The notes beneath the pieces are model-generated. The model saw only the letters and a program-made list of their open reading frames with translations. It ran no database searches and had not been told where the DNA came from. Position numbers and translations under genes: made by a program. Shown here piece by piece: positions 36,047-44,756 of a DNA stretch of 57,043 nt (position 1 is the stretch's first letter; each line of letters begins with the position of its first letter). The DNA is taken from contig DJPV01000060.1 in assembly GCA_002437435.1 (NCBI GenBank), positions 3,207-60,249 on the forward strand, read 5' to 3'. This DNA is from Lachnospiraceae bacterium UBA6403. GTDB lineage: Bacteria; Bacillota; Clostridia; Lachnospirales; Lachnospiraceae.

Positions 36047-36529
36047 TTACTCTGCGATCTCTTTCGCCCAGGCACGAAGCTCAGCTTCCGAGATACTGCC
36101 ATTTAACAGCTTGCCTTCCTTGATAACGGTATCTGCTGCCACGCTGCCTTTCAGATTCTCAACTGTCTTACCGAATCCGCTTCCACCGGAGGTTGCAAAT
36201 AACACAATCTTCTTACCGGACAGATCATACTGCTCCAAGAATGTGTTAATGATCGTCGGTGCTACATACCACCAGATCGGAAAGCCTACAAAGATCACAT
36301 CATAGTCTGCCATATTCGAAACCTTTTCTGCAATTTCCGGTCTGGAAGATTTGTCTGCCATCTCTACGCTGCTTCTGCTCTTTTTATTCGTCCAGTCCAG
36401 ATCTGCTCTTGTATATGGCTGTACCGGTTTGATCTCAAAAAGATCTGCCTCAGCTGCCTTTGCCAGTTTCTCTGCTGCCTTTGCGGTTACTCCGCTTGCT
36501 GAAAAATATGCTACTAATTTCTTACTCAT
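36047..36529 (-). CDS. Flavodoxin
   Basis: This complete 160-residue flavodoxin carries FMN. The phosphate-binding loop is AYFSASGVTAKAAEKLA; the second and third FMN loops are VFVGFPIWWYVAPT and FATSGGSGFGKT. It carries electrons between cytoplasmic redox partners. It is upstream of the truncated aldo/keto reductase and downstream of the flavodoxin fragment. Its promoter candidate has a 19-bp spacer (36566-36596) with an AACT-ATAG-AGTT palindrome, the long-spacer form used by MerR-family activators. Confidence 0.93.
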   Translation of the reverse strand: MSKKLVAYFSASGVTAKAAEKLAKAAEADLFEIKPVQPYTRADLDWTNKKSRSSVEMADKSSRPEIAEKVSNMADYDVIFVGFPIWWYVAPTIINTFLEQYDLSGKKIVLFATSGGSGFGKTVENLKGSVAADTVIKEGKLLNGSISEAELRAWAKEIAE

Positions 36530-36565
36530 AATGATGATCTCCTTTTCTACTATTATTTTTCTTCT

Positions 36566-36596
36566 ATTATAACTCTATAGTTTCTTTTTTGCCTAA
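36566..36596 (-). promoter_or_regulatory. Candidate long-spacer promoter of the flavodoxin gene
   Basis: Minus-strand TTAGGC (36591-36596), 19 bp, and a perfect TATAAT (36566-36571), with the palindrome AACT-ATAG-AGTT in the spacer. The -35 box overlaps the stop of the upstream fragment. Confidence 0.4.
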
Positions 36597-37135
36597 TTAA
36601 TATCTAAGCCCAGTCCATTTACCCATGATGAAATATCATCTACGGATGCTCCGCCATCGAAACGTTGTCCGTCTAACCAGTTTGCTCCGCTTGTAAGTGC
36701 TGCAAGATTGTCTGCACTGGAACCGATACTGCTGCTTGCCGATGTGCAGAATGGCACGATTGTTTTTCCTGAAAGATCATAACTTTCTACAAAGGTGCTC
36801 ATAATTCTGGGTGCATCTCCCCACCAGATCGGATAACCGACAAATACGATATCATACTGATCCATATTCTCTACAGAACCGGAGATTGCCGGACGGGCAG
36901 ACGGATCATTCATCTCCTTTGTCGTTCTGCTGTTGTTATCATTGTAATCCAGATCAGCATCTGTATATGGTTCTTCCGGAGTGATCTCATACAGGTCTGC
37001 TCCTGTCACATCTGCAAGAGTCTTCGCTACTCCTTCCGTTGTATGTGTTGCTGAGAAATAAGCAACCAGAACATGAGTCTCCTGCGCATCTGCATTCTCC
37101 GAGGAAGCTGCTGTCGTATCTGCCTTCGCTCCAAG
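36593..37135 (-). pseudogene. Flavodoxin fragment lacking its start (5' deletion)
   Basis: The frame is open from a TGA at 37136-37138 and reads LGAKADTTAASSENADAQE, then HVLVAYFSATHTTEGVAKTL. It continues through VFVGYPIWWGDAPR and PFCTSASSSIG to a normal C-terminus. The Ala/Ser/Thr/Glu-rich lead resembles the spacer after the lipobox in exported clostridial flavodoxins, but no Met, ribosome binding site, signal peptide or lipobox precedes it. Translation could begin only at a GTG within the protein, losing the FMN phosphate loop. Directly upstream is CCTTGACTTGGAG, which looks like the left half of a MerR-type operator, and then the ATPase terminator. A deletion seems to have joined them. 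Confidence 0.75.
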
Positions 37136-37141
37136 TCAAGG
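37129..37141 (-). promoter_or_regulatory. Half of a MerR-type operator at a deletion joint
   Basis: CCTTGACTTGGAG on the minus strand matches the left arm and -35 box of MerR-family operators of the form CTTGACTTGGAG-N4-CTCCAAG. The right arm and the -10 box are absent; flavodoxin coding sequence begins instead. Confidence 0.45.
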
Positions 37142-37156
37142 ATTTTTTTCTGACCG

Positions 37157-37193
37157 CAAAAAAAATCAGGCAGCCCTGCTTTGTGGGCTGCCT
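37157..37193 (-). terminator. Terminator of the P-type ATPase gene
   Basis: AGGCAGCCC and GGGCTGCCT form a 9-bp G+C-rich stem with an 8-nt loop, followed by eight T residues on the minus strand, directly after the ATPase stop. Confidence 0.92.
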
Positions 37194-37197
37194 GTCT

Positions 37198-39615
37198 CTA
37201 TTTAAGTTCCAGATATTTCTTAAGTTTTGGCTTTTTCTTTTTATAGTATTCCTGCAGCTTCTCCACCAGCAGGGTGAGGTAGCGGAACAGGGATTCTGCC
37301 GCGAATCCGAATACCACCATAAGCAGTACACAGATGTTTGACAGATCAGTCAATGCAAATAACTTCTTCAGGAAGAAACCGGAGAATATAAAGCCGATGA
37401 TGTTCAGTCCGATCACGCCATATTTCATCTTGTTTAACGGCTCGCTGATCTTAAAGAGGATCATAAAGCCTACAACACAGAGTACCATCGTTGCGATCGT
37501 ACCGATGCTTTCCTCCGGAAGGGCAAATACCTCACCGCAGATTACCAGCGCACCGACTGCGATCACATCTGTAAGTCCACCCGGAAATGCTTTGAACATA
37601 ACATTTGTGAGGAAATGACCTTTGATCCGATCTCTGTTCGGTTCGAGTGCCAGCAGGAATCCGGGAGCACCGATTGTAAACATACTGATCAATGAGATCT
37701 GCGCCGGTTCCAGTGGATAGGTGATCATAAATATTACCGAGAACAGAGACATCAACAGTGAGAATATATTCTTAACAAGGAACAGGCTGGCAGAACGCTG
37801 TACATTATTTACAACCCGGCGTCCTTCGTATACCACATCCGGCATATGTGCAAAATCCGAATCCAGCAGAACGACCTGTGCCGCCTGTGTTGCAGCTTCA
37901 CTACCGGATGCCATCGCAACGCTGCAATCCGCATCCTTCATTGCAAGGATATCGTTAACACCATCTCCGGTCATCGCAACGGTATGTCCCTGCTTTTTAA
38001 GTGCCTGTACAAGCTTCTGTTTCTGCTTTGGAGTCACACGGCCAAATACCGTATATTCCCGTACAGCTTTTCTGAGTTTCGCATCCGTATCAAGTGTCGT
38101 AGCATCCACATAATTTTCCGCATAGTCGATACCCGCCTGAACTGCGATCTGTGATACTGTCTTCGGATTATCACCGGAGATAACCTTGATCGCAACATCC
38201 TGACTCTTAAAATATGCAAAGGTCTTTACCGCATTTTCACGGATCGGATTTGCCAGTGCCACAAAACCAAGCGGTGTTACCTTATCAGACAGTCCATTTG
38301 CAATGCTGCTTCCTTCATATCTTCCAAATAACAGCACACGGTCTCCCTTTTCTGTATAAGGAAGGATTTCTTTCTCAATCGATGCATAATCGTCCCGCAT
38401 GATAAATTCCGGTGCGCCAAGCAGATAGATGCCATCAGAAAATGTAATACCGCCATATTTCAGACTGGATGAAAATGCCAGACGGTCAAGCGGTACTCTG
38501 TGTTTTCCGACACTGCCGTCTGTCTCATCGGCATATTTCTTCAAGGCTTCCATCGTTGCGTTATTATCCTGTGACGCTGCTGTATAATCGATCAGCAGTC
38601 CTTTTAATTCATTCACAGACTTTAACAGATTCCGGCTGTCCTTACTTAGGAATACATCCTTGACACTCATAACAGGTTCTGTGATCGTTCCGGTCTTATC
38701 CACACACAGCACATCGACACGCGCCAGTGTCTCGATGCTTTTCATATCGTGCAGCAGAACTTTTCGCTTTGCCAGATTCATCGTACTGAGTGCCAGTGCG
38801 ATCGTAGTAAGAAGATATAAGCCCTCCGGGATCATACCAAGGATAGCTGCAACCGTCGAGGTTACGCTCTTTCGGATCGAGTCATCATTTACGAAATGGC
38901 TCTGCCAGAACAGGATGATACCGATCGGGATAATGATGATACCAACCCATTTTACGATCAGGTTGATCGACCGGATCATCTCGGACTGTTCACCGCTTCC
39001 CATGGTCTTTGCTTCCATGCTGAGTTTTGAGATATAGGATTCATTTCCGACCTTTTCCAGTCTGGCATAACATTCACCGGACACCACAAAACTGCCGGAC
39101 AACAACGAACTTCCGGTCGTCTTTTCTACCTCGTCCGCTTCACCGGTCAGGAGGGATTCATTTACCTGAATACTTCCGTCGATGACGACCGCATCTGCGC
39201 AGATCTGCTTTCCGGCTGTCAGTAAAATGACATCATCCTTTACCAGTTCTTCCGAACGGATCTGCTGCAGGGCACCATCTCTGACTACGTCTGCATGAGG
39301 TGCATTTAAGAAATTCATTTTTTCCAGTGTCTTCTTCGCACGCAGCTCCTGTATGATACCGATCAATGTATTACCTATGATGATCGGCAGAAAGGTCAGG
39401 TTCCGAAAGGAACCAACAAGAATCAATAATACTGTGATAATAAGAAATATTAAGTTAAAATATGTAAGTGTATTCGACAGAATGATCTCTTTCGTCGTTT
39501 TATCCGTCGATATATCGGTCTGATTTGTCAGCCCTTTTGCAATTCGTTTCTTTACTTCGTTTTCTGTCAATCCCCGGATCGAAGGATTGATCTGATTTGC
39601 CTTTGTATCGTCCAT
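37198..39615 (-). CDS. Cation-translocating P-type ATPase
   Basis: This 805-residue membrane pump has the actuator motif LTGEA (157-161), membrane helix 4 with PEGL (263-266), the phosphorylation motif DKTGT (Asp306) and the hinge MTGDGVNDILAMKDAD. There is no heavy-metal-binding domain and no CPC motif, so it is not a P1B copper/zinc pump. The PEGL and overall length fit the P2/P-type group that includes mycobacterial CtpE, for which calcium transport has been reported. The ion here is inference. It is monocistronic with a strong terminator. Its start is ATG at 39615 (MDDTKANQINPS). Confidence 0.92.
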   Translation of the reverse strand: MDDTKANQINPSIRGLTENEVKKRIAKGLTNQTDISTDKTTKEIILSNTLTYFNLIFLIITVLLILVGSFRNLTFLPIIIGNTLIGIIQELRAKKTLEKMNFLNAPHADVVRDGALQQIRSEELVKDDVILLTAGKQICADAVVIDGSIQVNESLLTGEADEVEKTTGSSLLSGSFVVSGECYARLEKVGNESYISKLSMEAKTMGSGEQSEMIRSINLIVKWVGIIIIPIGIILFWQSHFVNDDSIRKSVTSTVAAILGMIPEGLYLLTTIALALSTMNLAKRKVLLHDMKSIETLARVDVLCVDKTGTITEPVMSVKDVFLSKDSRNLLKSVNELKGLLIDYTAASQDNNATMEALKKYADETDGSVGKHRVPLDRLAFSSSLKYGGITFSDGIYLLGAPEFIMRDDYASIEKEILPYTEKGDRVLLFGRYEGSSIANGLSDKVTPLGFVALANPIRENAVKTFAYFKSQDVAIKVISGDNPKTVSQIAVQAGIDYAENYVDATTLDTDAKLRKAVREYTVFGRVTPKQKQKLVQALKKQGHTVAMTGDGVNDILAMKDADCSVAMASGSEAATQAAQVVLLDSDFAHMPDVVYEGRRVVNNVQRSASLFLVKNIFSLLMSLFSVIFMITYPLEPAQISLISMFTIGAPGFLLALEPNRDRIKGHFLTNVMFKAFPGGLTDVIAVGALVICGEVFALPEESIGTIATMVLCVVGFMILFKISEPLNKMKYGVIGLNIIGFIFSGFFLKKLFALTDLSNICVLLMVVFGFAAESLFRYLTLLVEKLQEYYKKKKPKLKKYLELK

Positions 39616-39746
39616 AAGATTTCCTCTCTGGTCTGTGTTTTCAAAACTTTTACACCATTCTACTACATTCTTATGAAAAGAAAACGAAAATAAATGTTAA
39701 ATTTTGTTAATTCTTTATTCAGACGATAGCCTGCTCCTGTTTTGTT

Positions 39747-40289
39747 CTAAGTTAACATCTCTTCTGTAGTGCAGTCTAACTTTTTTCTTGTCAACAGATA
39801 TGCTGTTATTCCACATATAATTCCAACCAACACTCCGCCCAGAATATCAGTAGGATAATGCACATACAGATACATTCTTGATAATGCGATCAGTATCGCA
39901 AGTACAAGTGTCAGATACCAGTATTTCTCTTTTGCAAAGAACAATGCCGTTACTGCTGCAAAAGAAGCTGCTGTATGACCGGATGGAAACGAATAATCCG
40001 AAGGCTTACGAACCAATAAAGAAATGGCTGTATTTATATCATATGGCCTTGTTCTGGCGACCAGATTCTTCAGAATACCATTACAAAGAATTACATCAAG
40101 CAATAATGACACAGCCATCAAAATACCTGTTTTCCGATGTTTTTTACTGATCAAAAAAATAACCGTTAACGAAGTCCAGAATATCCCCGCCTCACCAAAT
40201 AAGGATACGATCGGCATCAGTACATCTCCGACTGCTGTTCTCATATGTTCCTGTATAAAATTAAGCACCGTCAGTTCCAGTTGATTCAT
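39747..40289 (-). CDS. PAP2-family phosphatase
   Basis: This 180-residue, five- to six-helix membrane phosphatase has all three PAP2 motifs: KNLVARTRP, PSGHTA (with the catalytic His) and SRMYLYVHYPTD. Enzymes of this class dephosphorylate undecaprenyl diphosphate or phosphatidate at the outer face of the membrane; which one is not determinable. No coupled neighbour is visible: the ATPase start is 130 bp further on. Confidence 0.92.
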   Translation of the reverse strand: MNQLELTVLNFIQEHMRTAVGDVLMPIVSLFGEAGIFWTSLTVIFLISKKHRKTGILMAVSLLLDVILCNGILKNLVARTRPYDINTAISLLVRKPSDYSFPSGHTAASFAAVTALFFAKEKYWYLTLVLAILIALSRMYLYVHYPTDILGGVLVGIICGITAYLLTRKKLDCTTEEMLT

Positions 40290-40347
40290 CTGTTTCCTTC
40301 CTGTTTATAAATATCATTATATGTGGACATAACTTATATTCACTTTA

Positions 40348-41325
40348 TTATTTTCCCCGCAGAAGCTTCACCCCGCGAACGATCATGAATACTCCTATGA
40401 TCAACATCACCACCGACATTATCGCAGGGAACAAAGAATCCATAACAGTTGTAAGGCTCGCTGCCTGAATAAGCATGTTAATAAAATTAAGCACAATAAT
40501 GCCGTTTGCCAATATAAAGCCGACTCCAACCACAACACATATGACACCGGCATAAATATTTGTACCTTTCTGAATGACTGATCCAATCTTTCTTGTTTTC
40601 TCCTGCTGCTCTGAATTCATCCCCATACCAGCCATCATCTGATCAAATTCCGGCGTCATTCCGCTTCCATATTCTGTACCGCCGCCATTCACCTGACTGG
40701 TATAGACTTTGCCTCCTGCACTTCCAGAAAATGGTGTACCCGAAGCCTCCTGCTTCCATTGTTCATCCTGCCTGACATCTGCGTCCGGACTATTATTTCC
40801 CACAGATGAGCTTTCATACGATGTATACTGATCATCGTATCCGAACCGACGGTTGTATCCACCATCCATTTCCTGTCCATTCATGTTAATGCTGCCACCG
40901 ACATCACCACTCCATTGAATCCTGTCGGAAGTTTGGTTCGCATCAGCACTGTCTCCTTTTCTAAAGTTCCGAATCCCCTGTATCAGAAGCAATACGCCTA
41001 TGACTCCGAAAAATGAAAGCACAAGTCTCATGATTCCAAGTCCTTTTACAAAAAGACCCACAAATCCAAAGCACAGGAATACCAATGCTCCAATAATATA
41101 GTTCAATAGTTGTTTGATCCGATCAGATACACCATTCATGGAATTAACAAATAAAATAATTCCTGCCAATGAAAATATCAACCCAAATCCAAGTACGATC
41201 CCCCATGTCAGGATTCCACCCTGATCGTACTGAGTCGTCATCCCCCAGACTCCAAGTACAAGTGTCAGCACACCAAAGCAGAAAAAGACAAACGCTCCTA
41301 TTTTTGCTCCAATTTGTTCCTGCAT
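40348..41325 (-). CDS. Uncharacterised membrane protein
   Basis: The 325-residue protein has four N-terminal helices (about 8-27, 40-62, 72-92, 97-117), a hydrophilic middle region rich in Gly, Ser, Asn and Tyr (about 125-250) and two C-terminal helices (about 257-285 and 295-318). I do not recognise a named family. GGAGG lies seven bases before the ATG. It begins 14 bp after the stop of the GT4 glycosyltransferase gene and is probably co-transcribed with it. Confidence 0.75.
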   Translation of the reverse strand: MQEQIGAKIGAFVFFCFGVLTLVLGVWGMTTQYDQGGILTWGIVLGFGLIFSLAGIILFVNSMNGVSDRIKQLLNYIIGALVFLCFGFVGLFVKGLGIMRLVLSFFGVIGVLLLIQGIRNFRKGDSADANQTSDRIQWSGDVGGSINMNGQEMDGGYNRRFGYDDQYTSYESSSVGNNSPDADVRQDEQWKQEASGTPFSGSAGGKVYTSQVNGGGTEYGSGMTPEFDQMMAGMGMNSEQQEKTRKIGSVIQKGTNIYAGVICVVVGVGFILANGIIVLNFINMLIQAASLTTVMDSLFPAIMSVVMLIIGVFMIVRGVKLLRGK

Positions 41326-41339
41326 AAAACCACCTCCAT

Positions 41340-42509
41340 TTATAGAGTATCACAAATCTGTGGTTTTTGGCACTCCTCTATGTATATTTTTTCAATTTTA
41401 TCACCAAAAGTTTTCGATGAAAATGCTTCCGATGATGACTCTGCTTCCCGGCGCATCCATTCCTTTTCATCCGGAAGCATCTGCTGCCATGTGCTCAATG
41501 ATGTTTCAAATGATATTTCGTCTGTATAAGTCCATCCATTTGTATCTTCCTGTACAACCTGATCCAGACATGGATCTTCACGACAAAGTAACGGAATTCC
41601 AGCAGCTAATGCTTCTACATAAGTAAGTCCCTGTGTTTCACTGGTCGATGCGCTGACAAACAGATCACCCGCCTGATAGTATTTTGCGACCTGATCCGGT
41701 GCGATCATTCCGGTGAAGATAACCATATCTTCTATTCCCAGATTCTTCGTTTCTTCAACCAAAGTCTCCTTATATGGACCACCGCCTACGATCAACAGCT
41801 TTGTATTATACTTTGCTGCCCGCTTCTGATAATGCAGCAGTTCTTCGATATTTTTCTCCTTTGCCAGTCGTCCGACATATAATAATACGGTTGTATCATC
41901 ACTGATTCCATATTTCGCACGGATTTTTTCTCTCCATTCCGTTCCAATATACCGGGTATACTTTTCCTTATCAATTCCTGACGGAACAACTGCAACCGGA
42001 CAGACTACCTCATAACGCTCTAAGACATCTGCAATCTTCTTACTTGGTGCAATCATATAATCAACTTTTTCAGATAAAAGCCGGGTCATCTTCTGAACGA
42101 TTGCTTTTCCCCATGCTACCCTCGGAGAAAAATAATGAGTATAGTCTTCATATACTGTATGATAGGTATGTACGATCGGTATCTGTAATTCCTCTGCGAT
42201 TCTCTTTGCCATAAAAAATGTTGAAAATTCACACTGTGAATGAATGATATCCGGTTTCCAGTCTATCAGTCCCTTTATAATCTGCCGGATAACCGCCACT
42301 TTCAGGCGTGCTTCCGGGTAGATCAGACCAACGCCTACCGATCCTACATAGATCACATCACCTTCTATATAAGTATGACGCGTTTTGGAAAGCGTCAGTA
42401 TCTTTACTTCATGTCCTTTTTCTTTTAACTGCTTTGTAAGATTCAAAACAGATGTTACCACGCCATTTACAACCGGTTCGTACCAGTCTGTTGTAATCAG
42501 TATCTTCAT
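41340..42509 (-). CDS. GT4-family glycosyltransferase
   Basis: This 389-residue GT-B fold enzyme has an N-terminal acceptor domain starting MKILITTDWYEPVVNGVVTS and a C-terminal donor domain with YVGRLAKEKN and the E-x7-E motif SETQGLTYVEALAAG. The N-terminal HTYHTVYEDYTHYF segment is typical of diacylglycerol alpha-glucosyltransferases, which make membrane glycolipids or lipoteichoic acid anchors; that use is inferred. ATG at 42507-42509 has a GGAG site eight bases upstream; the frame is open a further 19 codons. It is the first of two genes with the membrane protein that follows. Confidence 0.9.
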   Translation of the reverse strand: MKILITTDWYEPVVNGVVTSVLNLTKQLKEKGHEVKILTLSKTRHTYIEGDVIYVGSVGVGLIYPEARLKVAVIRQIIKGLIDWKPDIIHSQCEFSTFFMAKRIAEELQIPIVHTYHTVYEDYTHYFSPRVAWGKAIVQKMTRLLSEKVDYMIAPSKKIADVLERYEVVCPVAVVPSGIDKEKYTRYIGTEWREKIRAKYGISDDTTVLLYVGRLAKEKNIEELLHYQKRAAKYNTKLLIVGGGPYKETLVEETKNLGIEDMVIFTGMIAPDQVAKYYQAGDLFVSASTSETQGLTYVEALAAGIPLLCREDPCLDQVVQEDTNGWTYTDEISFETSLSTWQQMLPDEKEWMRREAESSSEAFSSKTFGDKIEKIYIEECQKPQICDTL

Positions 42510-42683
42510 AATACATACTCCTTTATATCCATCGTTTCTATCTGTTCGTATTTTACTGTAGCACATTTTTCTAAATTTATTTTATAACAATTCTAAATTT
42601 TAGTTAAAGACCAGGTTAAAATCTATTTAAAAAGCGGAGCACTTTTTTACTTTACAGACGGACTTCTTATAAAAGTAAAAAAA

Positions 42684-42735
42684 ATCCCCCGCACTTGTCT
42701 CCTGCAGTTTTTCGGGTTGCAGGCAAATGCGGGGA
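42684..42735 (-). terminator. Terminator after the 41-residue protein gene
   Basis: TCCCCGCATTTGCCTGCA and TGCAGGAGACAAGTGCGGGGGA form a long imperfect stem followed by TTTTTTT on the minus strand, about 30 bp after the stop. Confidence 0.88.
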
Positions 42736-42765
42736 ACCTTTTCTTTGTTTGTTGATTTATTCACA

Positions 42766-42891
42766 CTAATAAGTATGTTTCTTTGACTTTGGTGCTGCAG
42801 CTTCAGCCTCCTGTGCATTATGATTAGCTGTTGCACATACCTTCTGAACTGCTTTCTTTTTCTTCAATGGATGCTTTGGATTTTTATCCAT
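42766..42891 (-). CDS. Small Lys/Ala-rich protein (41 aa)
   Basis: ATG at 42889-42891, preceded by GGGAG, encodes MDKNPKHPLKKKKAVQKVCA, then TANHNAQEAEAAAPKSKKHTY and TAG. It has a strongly basic N-terminus, an acidic/Ala-rich middle and a basic end, with no membrane segment. It lies 82 bp after hsp20 and ends in its own strong terminator, so it is probably the second cistron of the heat-shock transcript. I know of no function. A nucleic-acid or ribosome association is only a guess from charge. Confidence 0.65.
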   Translation of the reverse strand: MDKNPKHPLKKKKAVQKVCATANHNAQEAEAAAPKSKKHTY

Positions 42892-42973
42892 GATCTACAC
42901 TCCCTTTCTTATATCTGTTTACATATACATAAGGGGTCATGTTTTTATTCGCACGGCTCGATATCAACACATT

Positions 42974-43438
42974 TTATTCGATGGCAATGAAGTTCTCTTT
43001 TTCGATCGCTTCCGGTGCTTTCTTTGGAATAGACAAACGAAGAATACCACTTTCATATTTTGCATGTATATCTTTCTGGCTGATGCCATCACCAACATAG
43101 AAGCTTCTGCTCATGCTGCCGGCATAACGTTCACGTCTGATATACTTGCCGCTCTTCTTATCTTTCTCATCCTTGTCCAGACCCTTTGCAGCGGAAATGG
43201 TGATGTAGCCATCTTCCAGTTTGACATTTACTTCATCCTTCTTAAATCCAGGAAGATCAATATCTACTTCATAGCTGTCATCTGTTTCACGGACATCCGT
43301 CTTCATCATGTTCTTAGCATGTTTACCATACAACAGACTCTTCTCCGGGAACATTTCCTTCTCAAAATCTTTACCGAATGGGAAATCATCCATCCAATCA
43401 TCAAATAAACTTTCTCCAAAAATACTAGGTCTTAACAT
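42974..43438 (-). CDS. Small heat-shock protein Hsp20
   Basis: This 154-residue alpha-crystallin-domain chaperone has a short N-terminal arm (MLRPSIFGESLFDDWMDDFP), the core VDIDLPGFKKDEVNVKLEDG and the GILRLSIPK edge strand with the conserved GxLxL-type turn. It holds unfolding proteins without using ATP. AAAGGAG lies nine bases before the start. A CIRCE operator with an embedded -35 box is about 205 bp upstream, giving an inferred 5' leader of about 180 nt, long for this gene class. Confidence 0.95.
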   Translation of the reverse strand: MLRPSIFGESLFDDWMDDFPFGKDFEKEMFPEKSLLYGKHAKNMMKTDVRETDDSYEVDIDLPGFKKDEVNVKLEDGYITISAAKGLDKDEKDKKSGKYIRRERYAGSMSRSFYVGDGISQKDIHAKYESGILRLSIPKKAPEAIEKENFIAIE

Positions 43439-43625
43439 AAGTCATTACTCCTTTCAATTTCAAACCAGTGTCGGAAATCTCAACTCCTTGTGAAGCCTTG
43501 AGGCACTTAGACTTTTGTATGTTTAGCACTGTCAGAGAAATCTGAGGTGTCGAATTTGTATGTTATAAGTTCCGGGATTCTTTCTTTTATCTTCTTTCTT
43601 AATCCCTTTCCTTATCTTTAGTTAT

Positions 43626-43654
43626 GTTATAGCACCATTTATTAGCACTGTCAA
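43626..43654 (-). promoter_or_regulatory. Sigma-A promoter of hsp20
   Basis: Perfect TTGACA (43649-43654) inside the CIRCE spacer, a 17-bp spacer and TATAAC (43626-43631). The layout is the same as for clpB. Confidence 0.8.
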
Positions 43655-43668
43655 TAGGTGAGTGCTAA
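43642..43668 (-). promoter_or_regulatory. CIRCE operator (HrcA site) of hsp20
   Basis: TTAGCACTC-ACCTATTGA-CAGTGCTAA on the minus strand. One arm is perfect; the other has a single mismatch to GAGTGCTAA. The nine central bases are identical to those of the clpB site. Confidence 0.92.
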
Positions 43669-43707
43669 TTTTTTGTGAAGATTTTGTGAACTATCTGATT
43701 TCTATTT

Positions 43708-44499
43708 CTACACATAAAAGACTGCTTCATCATCCAGCCGGAGACAGGCAAGTCGGGCATTTTCTTTAAAATGCCTCATCCAGCAGCCACAATCAATATC
43801 ATAGAAGATACAGTCCAGATCCTTCCTGTACACCCGAAAAACTTTTCCATCATTATAGGAAAACGCCCCATCTTTTACTGTCGGTGTATGTCCGGCAACC
43901 ACCATTCCATGATGAATGCCTCCCCACATATAAGAATCCTCCCTTGCATTCAGATAGAACTCCTCCATGCAATTATATTTTTCCCGCATTTCAGGAAGAT
44001 CAAAGTGTCCTCTGTATCCGGCATGAACCACAACACAGGTTCTGTCCCCGATCTTTATTTTATAAAAAAACGGCATTCTTTTCATTCGTTCTGCCCATTG
44101 ACACAATTGAAACATCGTATACCCGTTTTCATTGATCAAGGTTCCTATTGTTCCACAGGGATCAATCAAAATGCTATCTTCCTGTTTAGTCAGCTTTTCA
44201 ATTGACTGGTAAAGGATTCTGGAATCTTTCAATTTTGTTGCATCCAGATTCATTTTTTCGCAGATCATTCGAAGAATCTCTACATCATGTATATATTCCT
44301 CATCATGATTACCCCGAACCAGAATAATATTTCCCGGAACATTCATGATCCAATTCAGGATTTCAGCATTTTGAGTCCCCTTGTTAATATAATCTCCTGC
44401 ACATATCAGCATATCTTTATCTGTAAACTGTATTTTTTCCAACATCTGCATCAATTCATCATAACATCCATGAATATCTGATATTACATAAGTGCTCAT
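43708..44499 (-). CDS. Calcineurin-like metallophosphoesterase
   Basis: This 263-residue phosphatase has the family motifs in order: SDIHGCYDEL near the start, GDYINKG (Asn in place of the usual Asp-Arg pair GDYxDRG), VRGNHDEE, and later VHAGYRGHFD and VVAGHTPT. It belongs with the serine/threonine or ApaH-like protein phosphatases; the substrate is unknown. The ribosome binding site is GGAGG. It stands alone between the hsp20 promoter and the amt terminator. Confidence 0.88.
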   Translation of the reverse strand: MSTYVISDIHGCYDELMQMLEKIQFTDKDMLICAGDYINKGTQNAEILNWIMNVPGNIILVRGNHDEEYIHDVEILRMICEKMNLDATKLKDSRILYQSIEKLTKQEDSILIDPCGTIGTLINENGYTMFQLCQWAERMKRMPFFYKIKIGDRTCVVVHAGYRGHFDLPEMREKYNCMEEFYLNAREDSYMWGGIHHGMVVAGHTPTVKDGAFSYNDGKVFRVYRKDLDCIFYDIDCGCWMRHFKENARLACLRLDDEAVFYV

Positions 44500-44693
44500 G
44501 CCTTACCTCCATTACACATTGATATCCTGTTTTTATTTCTCATTCTATAACAAATCCATCATACATCAAATATGTAAATTACAGCCCTTTGGCAAATAAA
44601 ATATATGCAAATATTAACTGCAAAATATTTTGTGCACCCCCATAGTGGAACATTTTGGAACTTTGTAAGCCAGACAGACTTTCCTGTATAGTC

Positions 44694-44725
44694 AAAAAGC
44701 CAGACCGGTTTTCACCAGTCTGGCT
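44694..44725 (-). terminator. Terminator of the amt gene
   Basis: AGCCAGACTGG and CCGGTCTGGCT form an 11-bp stem with a 6-nt loop, followed by TTTTT on the minus strand, about 30 bp after the stop. Confidence 0.9.
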
Positions 44726-44756
44726 CTTTCTTCTATATAATATAGATTCTATGTAA

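Noticed and set aside
43500..43560. A second, decayed CIRCE in the hsp20 leader
   Set aside because: TTAGCACTGTCA is present but no complementary arm follows, so it is not a usable operator.
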